A stretch of DNA of 64,000 nucleotides from Flavobacteriales bacterium. GTDB taxonomy: Bacteria; Bacteroidota; Bacteroidia; Flavobacteriales_F; PHOS-HE28. How positions within the stretch are numbered: position 1 is the stretch's first letter; each line of letters starts with the position of its first letter. The position numbers and the translations under genes were made by a program. This document shows positions 1 through 8,548 of this stretch, piece by piece. The notes below the pieces were generated by a model, which did not search any database, had not been told where the DNA came from, and worked only from the letters and a program-made list of their open reading frames with translations. The stretch lies in contig JADKAN010000002.1 in the NCBI GenBank assembly GCA_016719225.1, positions 124,001-188,000 on the forward strand, read 5' to 3'.

Positions 1-10
1 CTCATAGTTT

Positions 11-134
11 TTCACCACAGAGGCACAGAGAGCACCGAGGAATGCCCGAAAGGCACGCGGACGATCCTTCAACTTGAACGGCCCTGAGGTAGTATTCGCC
101 TTCTTCTCCGTGTCCTCCGTGCCTCTGTGGTGAA
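11..134. repeat. 16-bp inverted repeat flanking the accC upstream region
   Basis: Bases 11-26 (ttcaccacagaggcac) are the exact reverse complement of bases 119-134. The right arm belongs to a short intergenic sequence type, ctccgtg...ctctgtggtgaa, that recurs at 8488-8517 and in degraded form at 20424-20448. The 92-base spacer has no convincing gene. It occupies the space directly before accC. A role as a transcript end, a small mobile repeat or a protein-binding site cannot be told apart from sequence alone. Confidence 0.6.
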
Positions 135-150
135 CCAGACCTGATCTCCC

Positions 151-1494
151 ATGTTCAAGAAGATACTCATAGCTAACCGCGGCGAGATCGCCCTGCGCGT
201 GATCCGTACCGCCCGCGAGATGGGCATCAAGACGGTAGCGGTCTACAGCACCGCGGACCGCGAAAGCCTGCACGTGCGCTTCGCCGACGAGGCTGTGTGC
301 ATCGGCCCGCCACCAAGTAAGGACAGCTACCTGAACATGAGCCGGATCATCGCGGCGGCGGAGATCACCAACGCGGATGCCATCCATCCGGGTTACGGCT
401 TCCTGAGCGAGAACGCCAAGTTCAGCCGCATCTGCCAAGAGCACGGCATCAAGTTCATCGGTGCGCTACCCGAGCAGATCGAGGCCATGGGCGATAAGGC
501 CACGGCCAAGGCGACAATGATCGCTGCCGGGGTGCCCGTGGTACCCGGATCTCAAGGATTGGTATCGGACCTGGACGTGGCCAAGAAAGAAGCTGTGAAG
601 ATCGGATACCCCGTGATCTTGAAAGCCACGGCCGGCGGAGGCGGTAAGGGTATGCGTGTGGTGTGGAAGGAGGATGAGTTCGTGGAGGCCTTCGAGAAAG
701 CTAGCCAAGAAGCAGGAGCCGCGTTCGGCAATCCGGGCATGTATATGGAGAAGTACGTGCTGGAACCGCGCCACATCGAGATCCAGATCGCAGGAGACCA
801 GTATGGTACGTTCTGCCACATGAGCGAGCGGGATTGCAGCATCCAGCGCCGTCACCAGAAACTCGTGGAGGAAACGCCCAGCCCCTTCATGACCAAGTCG
901 TTGCGGAAAAAGATGGGAGAGGCAGCCATCAAGGCCGCTGCAAGCGTGAACTACGAAGGCGTAGGCACGGTGGAGTTCCTTGTGGACAAGGACCGGAACT
1001 TCTACTTCATGGAAATGAATACGCGGATCCAGGTGGAGCATACGATCACCGAGGAGGTCATCGACTTCGATCTGGTGCGCGAGCAGATCAAGATCGCAGC
1101 GGGGATCCCGATAAGCGGCCTCAACTACGAGCCCACCCGTCACAGCATCCAGTGCCGGATCAATGCGGAAGATCCGTTCAATGAGTTCCGGCCCAATCCG
1201 GGCAAGATCACCAGCTACCATAGCCCCGGTGGCCACGGCGTCCGCATCGATACGCACGTTTATGCGGGTTACACCATCCCGCCGAACTACGATAGCATGA
1301 TCGGAAAGCTGATCGTGAGCGCGCAGACCCGTGACGAGGCTTTGGCCAAGATGGAGCGCGCCTTGAGCGAATACGTGATCGAGGGCGTACACACCACCAT
1401 CCCGTTCCATCTGCAGTTGTTGCAGGATGAGAAGTTCCGCGCTGGGGAATTCACTACGAAGTTCTTGGAGGATTTCCAGCTGAAGAAGCCCTGA
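151..1494 (+). CDS. accC: Biotin carboxylase (acetyl/acyl-CoA carboxylase subunit)
   Basis: This ATP-grasp enzyme carboxylates the biotin of a carrier protein using ATP and bicarbonate, the first half-reaction of acetyl-CoA or acyl-CoA carboxylation in the cytoplasm. The 447 residues match the family's normal length. Visible are the N-terminal start KKILIANRGEIALRVIR, HPGYGFLSEN near residue 80, the glycine-rich ATP loop GGGGKGMR near 161-169, and the active-site segment MEMNTRIQVEH near 287. No biotinyl domain is fused, so the carrier should be a separate protein, probably encoded upstream outside the window. The ATG at 151 is the natural start. A carboxyltransferase partner candidate lies far away at 40845-42392, so whether the complex acts on acetyl- or propionyl-CoA cannot be decided here. 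Confidence 0.96.
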   Translation: MFKKILIANRGEIALRVIRTAREMGIKTVAVYSTADRESLHVRFADEAVCIGPPPSKDSYLNMSRIIAAAEITNADAIHPGYGFLSENAKFSRICQEHGIKFIGALPEQIEAMGDKATAKATMIAAGVPVVPGSQGLVSDLDVAKKEAVKIGYPVILKATAGGGGKGMRVVWKEDEFVEAFEKASQEAGAAFGNPGMYMEKYVLEPRHIEIQIAGDQYGTFCHMSERDCSIQRRHQKLVEETPSPFMTKSLRKKMGEAAIKAAASVNYEGVGTVEFLVDKDRNFYFMEMNTRIQVEHTITEEVIDFDLVREQIKIAAGIPISGLNYEPTRHSIQCRINAEDPFNEFRPNPGKITSYHSPGGHGVRIDTHVYAGYTIPPNYDSMIGKLIVSAQTRDEALAKMERALSEYVIEGVHTTIPFHLQLLQDEKFRAGEFTTKFLEDFQLKKP

Positions 1495-1521
1495 GCTTGA
1501 TCGCCGGCCTTGACGGACGGA

Positions 1522-1872
1522 CTATTCTCTCAATTCCGCCCGCACCTTCTTCGGCAACGCTGCCACAACCAGTGCATAGCTGTGGTCGAGCAGCTCGCGG
1601 AGGAGGGAGTCTTTTACCCTACCATCGGTGGCTACCGTATTCCAGTGCACCTTGCTCATATGGTAACCCGGCGTAATGCCGTCGTGCTCCTCCCGCAGGG
1701 CTACCGCACGTTCAGGATCGCACTTCAAGTTCACGCTTTCGAAACTGTTCATGTCCGTGAGGGCGAACATTTTGCCCATCACCTTGAGGACGAGTGTGTC
1801 GGGTCCAAAGGGCGTTTCCTCGGTGGTCCCGGGCTTTTCCAAGCAGAGCTGGCGGAACTGTTCAATGTTCAT
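1522..1872 (-). CDS. MmcQ/YjbR family DNA-binding-fold protein
   Basis: This 116-residue protein resembles the MmcQ/YjbR family (a CyaY-like fold). It has the N-terminal MNIEQFRQLCLEKPGTTEETPFG-type signature (positions 1-23) followed by a segment on nucleic-acid-like features, a conserved KVHWNTV near 75, and a C-terminal LLDHSYALVVAALPKK helix. The molecular function of the family is unclear; some members have been proposed to bind DNA. Its start codon overlaps the stop of the upstream cyclase gene by 4 bases, so it is the last gene of a hemW-cyclase-yjbR operon. Confidence 0.85.
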   Translation of the reverse strand: MNIEQFRQLCLEKPGTTEETPFGPDTLVLKVMGKMFALTDMNSFESVNLKCDPERAVALREEHDGITPGYHMSKVHWNTVATDGRVKDSLLRELLDHSYALVVAALPKKVRAELRE

Positions 1873-2630
1873 CCGAGCGGGGCGTAGAGCACCGGTCTGC
1901 TGGGCGCGGCATCGTTGATGAAGTGGGGTACCTGCAGCTCCAGTAAGTAGTCGCCGTCCAGTACTTCATCCGGCACGTAGATCATCTCCGTGATGGAGCG
2001 ACCGAGGTCGGTAACGTGCGGGAAATCCCAGAATGCATGGTGTGCGGCGAGCTTGCCGGCGTCGTGCTCGCGGTCCACGCTGGGCAGGTCCAGCAACAAA
2101 TGGCGCACGCCGATGCTGCGGAGCCAAGCACAAGCTTCCGCCTCTAGATAGGGCGGGTTGGTAGAGGTCCAGATGCGCTGCCGTTTTTCGGTATCGTTCG
2201 GCCATGTGCGGATCACGAGGGCTTCGGGCACGTGCTCATTCACCGCGCCCCGTAGCAGGCCGAGCGTGATCACTTTGTCGGTGCCTTCTGTTGTGCGGCG
2301 CTCTTGAGGCAGCAGACTGATCAATTGCGCGGTGAACCAATAGCGCTGGAACATGGTGCCCACCGGGTGGACCTGCTGGGAAATGTGGCCTACACCTTCC
2401 GTATGCGTGCCGTTCCCGTGCGGATTGAAAGCCGCGTCCCTGAAGTTCACCGGCGCACCTGCCGCCACGGCATAGGTCTTGTCGCCATCGTTCACGGGCG
2501 TGAAGCGGGGCGGACCCACATGCCATGCGCGAGGCCCGGGGCTGTCGGCATCCAACGGAATGGAAAGGTCGATGGGGTCGTTCAGCGCAATGCGCCAGTC
2601 GCGTCCGTGGTGGGTGAAGGTGGCGATCAT
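1869..2630 (-). CDS. Cyclase family protein (kynurenine formamidase-like metal hydrolase)
   Basis: This 253-residue protein belongs to the putative cyclase family (PF04199), metal-dependent hydrolases that include bacterial kynurenine formamidase. The metal-binding signature appears as HGNGTHTEGVGH near residues 72-83, close to the family's HxGTHxDxPxH pattern. Other family-like segments are an IRTWPND strand near 140 and LLLDLPSVDREHD near 200. The substrate cannot be assigned, because no other tryptophan-degradation gene is nearby. It overlaps hemW upstream and the yjbR-like gene downstream by 4 bases each, indicating translational coupling in one operon. Confidence 0.85.
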   Translation of the reverse strand: MIATFTHHGRDWRIALNDPIDLSIPLDADSPGPRAWHVGPPRFTPVNDGDKTYAVAAGAPVNFRDAAFNPHGNGTHTEGVGHISQQVHPVGTMFQRYWFTAQLISLLPQERRTTEGTDKVITLGLLRGAVNEHVPEALVIRTWPNDTEKRQRIWTSTNPPYLEAEACAWLRSIGVRHLLLDLPSVDREHDAGKLAAHHAFWDFPHVTDLGRSITEMIYVPDEVLDGDYLLELQVPHFINDAAPSRPVLYAPLG

Positions 2631-3748
2631 GTGGTGGGCATGAAGAGGTCCGAAGCGATGCGGTCCGCGAAATTCTTTCCTTTTGGTGTCAGGATCAGGT
2701 GGCCGTTGCGTTCTTCGAGCTCATTCAGCGCAAGATAATGCTGGATCGTCTTCGCATTCACTTTGCGAAAGGCCTCGCCAAGGCTTGCTATGTCCACGCC
2801 CCACATGGTGCGCAACCCGGTGAGCAGGCGCTCATTGATCCGCTGCGCTGGGGTCAGCGACTCCTTCTCCCAGAAAAGCCCGCTCCCTTCAACCCCTAAC
2901 GCGTAACGCACGTTGTTCGCCACGTTCCACCGGCGTTCCACACCATCGTATGAATGCGCCGATGGTCCGATACCGAGGTAAGGTATGCCCTGCCAATAGC
3001 TGGTGTTGTGCTTCGCGAAATGCCCCCTCTTACCGAAGTTACTGATCTCGTACTGCACCAATCCGACTTCCGCTACGCGAGCGATGCCATGTTCGAACTG
3101 CGCCGCTTGATCTTCGTCATTTGAAGGAACGATGCGCCCGGTCAATACCTGCTTGTGCAAAGCGGTCCGTGTTTCCACTGTGAGGCAGTAGGCCGAAAGA
3201 TGCGGCATGCCATGCTCCAGCGCGATGGTGAGCTGCTCGTCCCATTCGGTAAGGTCCATCCCGGGCAAGCCGTAGATCAGGTCGATGGTCCAAGATGAAA
3301 ATCCGGCATTGGCCACCTGCTCGATCGCTCGAAGCGATTGTTCCGCATTGTGCGCGCGCCCCATCCATTGCAGCCTTTCCTCGCGGAAACTCTGAATGCC
3401 GAGGCTTACACGGGTGATGCCGACACCGCGCCACCCCGCCAGCACTGCTGCCGATATGTCATCCGGGTTCGCCTCAATGGTGATCTCCGCATCGGCTTCG
3501 ATCCGTGCCAGTGACCTGGTTTCGTCCAGAAAGGTGCTGAGTTCTTTCGGTGATAACAGGCTGGGCGTACCACCACCGAAGTAGATGGAACCGAGCGCAG
3601 CACCCTTGAGTTCAGCAATGCGCGTTCGGAGCTCGGTACGCATCGCCGCCAGCACCCAGTCCTTTGTTGCTAGGGACGTACTGAAGTGGAAGTCGCAATA
3701 CACGCAAGCCTTGCGGCAGAAAGGGATATGGAAGTAGAGGCCGGACAT
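2627..3748 (-). CDS. hemW: Radical SAM haem chaperone HemW (coproporphyrinogen III oxidase-like)
   Basis: This is a radical SAM protein of the HemN/HemW group, 373 residues, the typical HemW length and shorter than true HemN. The [4Fe-4S] signature is CRKACVYC near residues 11-18, followed by FGGGTPSLL near 58 and NPDD near 94. HemW proteins bind haem and are thought to insert it into respiratory enzymes; they generally lack coproporphyrinogen oxidase activity, although older annotation calls them HemN. The C-terminal HemN domain is present, with the MWGVD and LEERNGHLILT segments. It is the second gene after the histidine kinase (32-base gap) and overlaps the cyclase gene by 4 bases. Confidence 0.93.
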   Translation of the reverse strand: MSGLYFHIPFCRKACVYCDFHFSTSLATKDWVLAAMRTELRTRIAELKGAALGSIYFGGGTPSLLSPKELSTFLDETRSLARIEADAEITIEANPDDISAAVLAGWRGVGITRVSLGIQSFREERLQWMGRAHNAEQSLRAIEQVANAGFSSWTIDLIYGLPGMDLTEWDEQLTIALEHGMPHLSAYCLTVETRTALHKQVLTGRIVPSNDEDQAAQFEHGIARVAEVGLVQYEISNFGKRGHFAKHNTSYWQGIPYLGIGPSAHSYDGVERRWNVANNVRYALGVEGSGLFWEKESLTPAQRINERLLTGLRTMWGVDIASLGEAFRKVNAKTIQHYLALNELEERNGHLILTPKGKNFADRIASDLFMPTT

Positions 3749-3780
3749 GAACTACGGACCGATCGGGACCTACAGCCTCC

Positions 3781-5283
3781 TCACATCCGCAACGAGATGC
3801 GGAAAGTAGTCCCTTTCCCCACCGTGGAGCGCTTCACGAAGATCTTGCCCTTGTGGTAGGTTTCCATAATGCGCTTGGTAAGAGAGAGCCCTAAACCCCA
3901 GCCGCGTTTCTTGGTGGTAAAGCCGGGCTGGAACACCGTTTTCAGCTGCGAGGCGGGAATGCCCTTGCCGGTGTCGGTGACGTCCACGTGTACATCGTTG
4001 CCATCCTTTTCCGTGGTGATGGTGATGCTGCCTTCGCCCTCCATGGCATCCACAGCGTTGCGGATCAAGTTCTCCAGCACCCAACTGAAAAGCGCCCGGT
4101 TCAGCGGAACGGTGATCTCCGGATCCATGGAATGCACATCGATCTTCACACGGCCGGGCAAACGTGGGCGCAGGTACTGCACGGTGTCGCGCAGCACGAG
4201 GTCGATCTTCTCGGGCACGAGGTCCGGTGAGGATCCGATCTTGCTGAAGCGCTCGGTGATCATCTCCAAACGCGTGATGTCCTTGCGCATTTCGGTAACA
4301 GCGGCGGGGTCCGTGCCGTTGGCATCCATCAGCTCCATCCACGCCATCAGGGAACTGAGCGGCGTACCCAGTTGGTGCGCTGTCTCCTTCGCCATGCCCA
4401 CCCAAACCTGGTTCTGCTCCGCGTTGCGGAAGAGGCTGAAGAGCGCATAGCTCACCAACAGGAACAGCCCGATGATGATCAACTGGACGTAAGGGAAGTA
4501 ACGTAACTGGGTGATCACACGGCTTTCCTCGTAGAAGATGTAGTTCCGTCCGCGCCCTGCGAGCGAAACTTCGATCGGTGGGTTTGCCTGTGCCATGGCG
4601 GCGATGCGTGCCTGGAGTTTCGTGCTGTCACTGATGGTCTCCGGTTCGATGTTGCTGTGCTCGATCACATGCGTCCGTGTGCTGTCCGTGTAGATCACCG
4701 GCACGGCCGCGGTGTTCATCACGGTCTCGCTTATGAAGCTGCGGATGATGTTGTCCATGACCTGCTGCAGTTCTGTGACGATGCGGGAATCCGTGTAATG
4801 CAGGTATTGTTTGCGATCACCGAAGAGGGTGATCGGTATGGGCTCGTGCTTCCGGTCCATGCGCTTCACTTCGGCGCGGAGGGAATCAGCATTGGCATCC
4901 ATGCCAGCGCGCAGGTTGCGGCTGGTGGTCGGCTTGCCTTTGTCGTCGGTGATGATGACGGGTATCGTGGTATTGTCGCTCACCACTTTGAGGTAGAAGC
5001 TCAGGTCGTTCACATCATCGCTGGCGAGATGTACCTGTGCGTCGGCCCACAGTTCCACGCGCTTGCGCTCCTCTTCGCGCAGCCGGTGAAAGAGCGAGTC
5101 GGTATAGTTCACCAGTTGGGCGCGGTTCCGGACGGCCTCTGCCCAAAGCTCCACTTTCCGGCGCTCCTCTTGGCGCACCTTGTTCACGATGGTGCTGCTG
5201 TACCACAACGATGCGCCCACGATGGCCATGGCCACCAGTGCAAGCACGAGTTTCCAGCGTTGTTTGCGTGAGTAAAGGTTCAT
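3781..5283 (-). CDS. Membrane sensor histidine kinase with a duplicated periplasmic sensor module
   Basis: This 500-residue transmembrane kinase phosphorylates itself and a response regulator that is not adjacent. A first membrane helix lies near 11-30 and a second near 264-284. Between them the sequence repeats itself: residues about 88-172 and 175-262 each run from a helix through a VPVI.TD strand to a Y.ESR/YTDSRI.T.L end, and both a coiled ERRKVELWAEA and an ERKRVELWADA segment precede them. The catalytic part has the H-box AKETAHQLGTPLSSL near 298 (phospho-accepting His 303), an N-box ENLIRNAVDAME, a G1 box DTGKGI and a G2 box GWGLGLSLTKR. The signal sensed is unknown. The start is the first ATG after the 5305-5339 repeat. 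Confidence 0.9.
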   Translation of the reverse strand: MNLYSRKQRWKLVLALVAMAIVGASLWYSSTIVNKVRQEERRKVELWAEAVRNRAQLVNYTDSLFHRLREEERKRVELWADAQVHLASDDVNDLSFYLKVVSDNTTIPVIITDDKGKPTTSRNLRAGMDANADSLRAEVKRMDRKHEPIPITLFGDRKQYLHYTDSRIVTELQQVMDNIIRSFISETVMNTAAVPVIYTDSTRTHVIEHSNIEPETISDSTKLQARIAAMAQANPPIEVSLAGRGRNYIFYEESRVITQLRYFPYVQLIIIGLFLLVSYALFSLFRNAEQNQVWVGMAKETAHQLGTPLSSLMAWMELMDANGTDPAAVTEMRKDITRLEMITERFSKIGSSPDLVPEKIDLVLRDTVQYLRPRLPGRVKIDVHSMDPEITVPLNRALFSWVLENLIRNAVDAMEGEGSITITTEKDGNDVHVDVTDTGKGIPASQLKTVFQPGFTTKKRGWGLGLSLTKRIMETYHKGKIFVKRSTVGKGTTFRISLRM

Positions 5284-5304
5284 TCCGGATGGATGGCCTC
5301 AAAG

Positions 5305-5339
5305 GTGGACCACGGATGGACACGGTTGGACACGGATGC
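5305..5339. repeat. Short dispersed repeat, 'ccacggatgg acacgg' type
   Basis: The sequence contains ggaccacggatggacacgg followed by a second ttggacacggat unit, so it is itself an imperfect direct repeat of ggacacggatg. From memory, similar ccacggatgaacacggatg stretches occur in intergenic regions of many unrelated genomes and metagenomes. It lies just upstream of the kinase gene and 30 bases from the stop codon of the AsmA-like gene. The function is unknown. Confidence 0.5.
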
Positions 5340-5369
5340 GGAAAATGCCCCGTTCTCCTATCGGGTTCG

Positions 5370-8033
5370 TCACTCCACGCCGATCACCACTTTGGGTTCG
5401 TCCTTTTGGTCTTTTTGCAGCAGACGTCCAAGACCCTTCTTGGGTTTTTCAGCCGGCGGTGGTGGCGCTTGTTCCTTGTCCCCGAACACGGCGGTGATAC
5501 TTCCTTGCTGTGCGGTGGTGGTATCCTTGGGTTTCTCCCCGGAGAGTATTCCTTTCAAGATCCCCTTCAGTTGCGCTGTTTCCTGCTTCATGCGCTCTTT
5601 GCGACGGGCCGCGGCCATAGCACCGTCGGTGCCGAACTGCAGGTTGTCCGTGGTGCCGTACATGTGCAGGAAGATGCGGAGGCCGGTGCCGTCGTCGATG
5701 ATGGGTCCGAACTCGTCACTGCTGCTTTGTGCCGTCCGGAACAGGTCGCTAAGACGGAAGCTCAGGTGGTCGTCAACCTCCCCGTCGAAGCCGTGCGAGC
5801 CACTTACCTCCATGTCCATCACGGAACTGCTTATCGTCATCAACGGCAGGTTCACGGAACGGTCCTTGATCTCGATCCTGTTCTCCAGCTTCGCGAAGGT
5901 GACGTGGGCAAGTTGTTTGCGGAGCGCATCGGTGTCCACGAAAGGCGAGGTGAGCTTGTTCTTCCGGAGATAGTCCGCCACCTCCATCAGGGAGGCATGG
6001 TTGTTCAGTTCGCCGTTCAACAGTGTGATGTCCGCCACGCAGTGCAGTTGGCTTTGGTCGAGGCTGAAGTCCGGCCGCAGCGGTGCGGTGATCGTGAGCT
6101 GCGCGTCGCCGTGGCCCTTTACGTTCGCCGCGGTGATGAAGGTCTGGCCAAAGTTCTGGAACTCGGAGAACAAGGTGGTCACGTTGATCCCTTTAAGGTC
6201 CGCATTAATGGCGAGCGGATAGGCGGATGCAGGCCTTGCATCGAGCTTCAAGCTGCCGCTCACACTGCCTTCGGCTGTTTTGAACGAAAGTGGTTCCAGC
6301 GTGAGTTTCTGCCCCACCATGCGCAGGTTGCAAGTGATGTCCGTAGCGCGGAAATCCTCCATCTTCAACTCGCCGATGTCGGCTTTGAGGTCAAGGTCGA
6401 TAAGTGCCGGTAGCGTGAATGCATACGTTGATGCCGGTGCCGGTGTAGCCCTGGTTTTCGCTTCGAGCAAGGAAGCCAGATCGATGGAAGGCGATTTTCC
6501 GCGGGCTTCGATAGTGAGCCGCTGGTCCTTGAACAAGGCATAGGGCATCAGGTTGTGCAGCGTGCCGGTAAGCTCCATGGCATTGCCCTGCAGGTTGAAG
6601 CGTAAGCCGTGAACGAGTGCATCATTTCCTTCCAAAGCAAGTTCGGCGTTCAACTCCGACACCCTGTGGCGGAGGCCTTTCATTTTCAAGCTGGCATCCT
6701 TCAGCTTCACACTTCCCGTGATGGCGAGGGCGTGCAGATCGGCGGCCCTGAGATCCTCCACATCGCGGAGCCGGCCCTGTATGTGGGCTTCCGCTTTCAT
6801 GCTGCCTGCCACTTGCTCCAGCGTATCCAAGCCAACGAAGCGCAACAGGTCCGCAAGGCCGAGGTCGGCATGGATGTTGGCGTTCAGTTTCGCATTCTTC
6901 AGCCCTGCAAGTTCCAAATTGCCGCCGATCGGACCGGAGGGGGAAGCGGCCGAGAAGTTTTTTACCGTGAGCTTGCTGGGCGCCCATTTCGGGGTGAAGT
7001 CGGCTGAGAATTCCCCCTGCACTTGGCGGAAAACGGTCTTGGAGGCGAGCTCGGTAAAGCGACCATCCTGCAGTTTCATCCCCATGGAAAGCGAAGGGCC
7101 GGGGGTATCCATTGGCCCCGAAAAGTGGATGGCGAGATCCGCACTACCGTCCATGCCGTACCGGGCCATCGTGCGGCGCAGGTTGTCAGGAAGCAGTTGG
7201 ACCACGCTGGAGAGGTCCAGCCCGAATCCATTTGCCCGTAGGTCGATGGAATCCCCGGACTTGCCGGGCATCAACGCCAGGGTGACGTTCAACGGGGTTT
7301 TCCCGAAGAGGAGTTCCCCCTTTTCAATACGGAATCCTCCCGTTTTGCCACCAAAAGCCATGAGCAGGTCCACGGAGGCCTTACGGTCCGCCAGTAACTT
7401 GCCGTCCTCATCACTCCAATGGCGTAACCACACGTCGCCCTTTGTGGTCAGGGTCGAGCCTTCGTCGCGGAATCGTGCTCCCAATGCGAGTTTGTCGCTA
7501 TTGAGAACGACCTCCAAGGCGCTGCGGTCATCGCGGAAACGGCCCGCCAGTCCATCAAAGGTGACCCGGCGCAGGTCAATATCGATGCTCTTACTGGTCG
7601 CGGAAGCACTGGTATCCGCCTTCCATACTTCCCAATTCCCATGGCCATTCGCGTCCAAGCCCGGATAGAGCTTCACATCGGTGCCGTGCAGGTCGCGCAC
7701 GGTGTAGTTGCCGGTGAGCAGGGCGAATACGCTGAATTCCAAGTAGAGGTCCTTGGCGTAAAGCAACGTGTCCGGCGGCTTTGCATCGGTGCGTACCTCC
7801 TGCATGTAAGCGTCCCGGATGCGCAATGACGCCTGCGGGAAACGCTTGATCAGGGTGAGTTCGATGCCGTTCTGGTGCAGCGGGGCGGTGAGGTGCGTGT
7901 TCAACTCGGAAACCAACTTCGCCTTCACCTCATCCTGGAAGAAATAGGCAACGGCAGCCAACGCCACCAGTACCAAGGCCAAGGCGGCAAGGGCGAATAC
8001 GGCGATGCGTCGAAGCAGGCGTAACATGGGCAA
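5370..8033 (-). CDS. AsmA-like large envelope protein
   Basis: This 887-residue protein has an N-terminal membrane anchor (residues about 4-30, very rich in Leu and Ala) followed by a long periplasmic beta-rich region of the AsmA/YhdP/TamB type. The N-terminal pattern EVKAKLVSELNTHL...IKRFPQASLRIRDAYMQEV (about 33-78) and the C-terminal region, with its DMEVSGSHGFDGEVDDHLSFRL-type ending (about 765-790), match AsmA proteins of Bacteroidota. Such proteins are thought to form bridges that move phospholipids between membranes or to assist outer-membrane biogenesis; that is family knowledge, not visible here. It ends in a Pro- and Lys-rich tail (APPPPAEKPKKGLGRLL). It is apparently a single-gene unit; no neighbour explains its cargo. 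Confidence 0.87.
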   Translation of the reverse strand: MPMLRLLRRIAVFALAALALVLVALAAVAYFFQDEVKAKLVSELNTHLTAPLHQNGIELTLIKRFPQASLRIRDAYMQEVRTDAKPPDTLLYAKDLYLEFSVFALLTGNYTVRDLHGTDVKLYPGLDANGHGNWEVWKADTSASATSKSIDIDLRRVTFDGLAGRFRDDRSALEVVLNSDKLALGARFRDEGSTLTTKGDVWLRHWSDEDGKLLADRKASVDLLMAFGGKTGGFRIEKGELLFGKTPLNVTLALMPGKSGDSIDLRANGFGLDLSSVVQLLPDNLRRTMARYGMDGSADLAIHFSGPMDTPGPSLSMGMKLQDGRFTELASKTVFRQVQGEFSADFTPKWAPSKLTVKNFSAASPSGPIGGNLELAGLKNAKLNANIHADLGLADLLRFVGLDTLEQVAGSMKAEAHIQGRLRDVEDLRAADLHALAITGSVKLKDASLKMKGLRHRVSELNAELALEGNDALVHGLRFNLQGNAMELTGTLHNLMPYALFKDQRLTIEARGKSPSIDLASLLEAKTRATPAPASTYAFTLPALIDLDLKADIGELKMEDFRATDITCNLRMVGQKLTLEPLSFKTAEGSVSGSLKLDARPASAYPLAINADLKGINVTTLFSEFQNFGQTFITAANVKGHGDAQLTITAPLRPDFSLDQSQLHCVADITLLNGELNNHASLMEVADYLRKNKLTSPFVDTDALRKQLAHVTFAKLENRIEIKDRSVNLPLMTISSSVMDMEVSGSHGFDGEVDDHLSFRLSDLFRTAQSSSDEFGPIIDDGTGLRIFLHMYGTTDNLQFGTDGAMAAARRKERMKQETAQLKGILKGILSGEKPKDTTTAQQGSITAVFGDKEQAPPPPAEKPKKGLGRLLQKDQKDEPKVVIGVE

Positions 8034-8201
8034 GGTCGAAAATTACCGGCGCGGTAGAGCGGATGTGAGTGGACAGCCCATGGATCGTCCACAGGTGACT
8101 GTTAACCAAGAACGTGAAAGACGGGCCAGAAGTGTGGTGCATGTTGCATCGGCTTGGGCCGACCGAATAGTTGCCACTCGGCTGGGGCCGAGCGCGTGCG
8201 A

Positions 8202-8426
8202 TCAAGTTTTGATCGCGTCCTGAATGAAAACCTTGCGGCTCCTCTGCTGACCGTAAGCGAAAGGGATCGCCACCGCCATCAACAGAGCACCTAACATCGT
8301 GGCCCACCAAGCTGGATTTGTTGTATTCGGCCATGCCAGCAGAGCCATTTGCTGAAAGAAGCTCAGCAGAAGGTAGTACGTGCCCCAGCGCGTTAGCGTC
8401 AATCTGAAATAGCCGACTTCTTTCAT
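8202..8426 (-). CDS. Small predicted membrane protein, unknown function
   Basis: This 74-residue frame encodes two hydrophobic stretches (about 16-34 and 40-58), joined by WPNTTNPAW, and a basic C-terminus with QQRSRKVFIQDAIKT. The residue composition is that of a real two-helix membrane protein rather than a shadow frame, and no longer frame occupies this strand or the opposite one. I do not recognise a family. It lies between the start regions of the AsmA-like gene and the DUF4230-like gene, with 168 empty bases (8034-8201) on one side. Confidence 0.5.
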   Translation of the reverse strand: MKEVGYFRLTLTRWGTYYLLLSFFQQMALLAWPNTTNPAWWATMLGALLMAVAIPFAYGQQRSRKVFIQDAIKT

Positions 8427-8487
8427 GAGATACGGGATCAGTGTGGCCCAAACGTAACGCTCTGTACGACGGCCTTCACCCTTTTAT

Positions 8488-8517
8488 TCTCCGTGTACGC
8501 TATGACTCTGTGGTGAA
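8488..8517 (+). repeat. Copy of the 'ctccgtg...ctctgtggtgaa' intergenic repeat
   Basis: The bases tctccgtgtacgctatgact followed by ctgtggtgaa match the right arm of the inverted repeat at 119-134 in their first and last parts (ctccgtg and ctctgtggtgaa). The copy lies 31 bases before the DUF4230-like gene. Confidence 0.45.
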
Positions 8518-8548
8518 AAGGCATTTTTCCGATCCCGACCTTTGCACC

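Noticed and set aside
466..1410. 314-codon open frame on the minus strand
   Set aside because: Antisense to accC; the composition (many His, Asp, Leu, Val) is a shadow signature.
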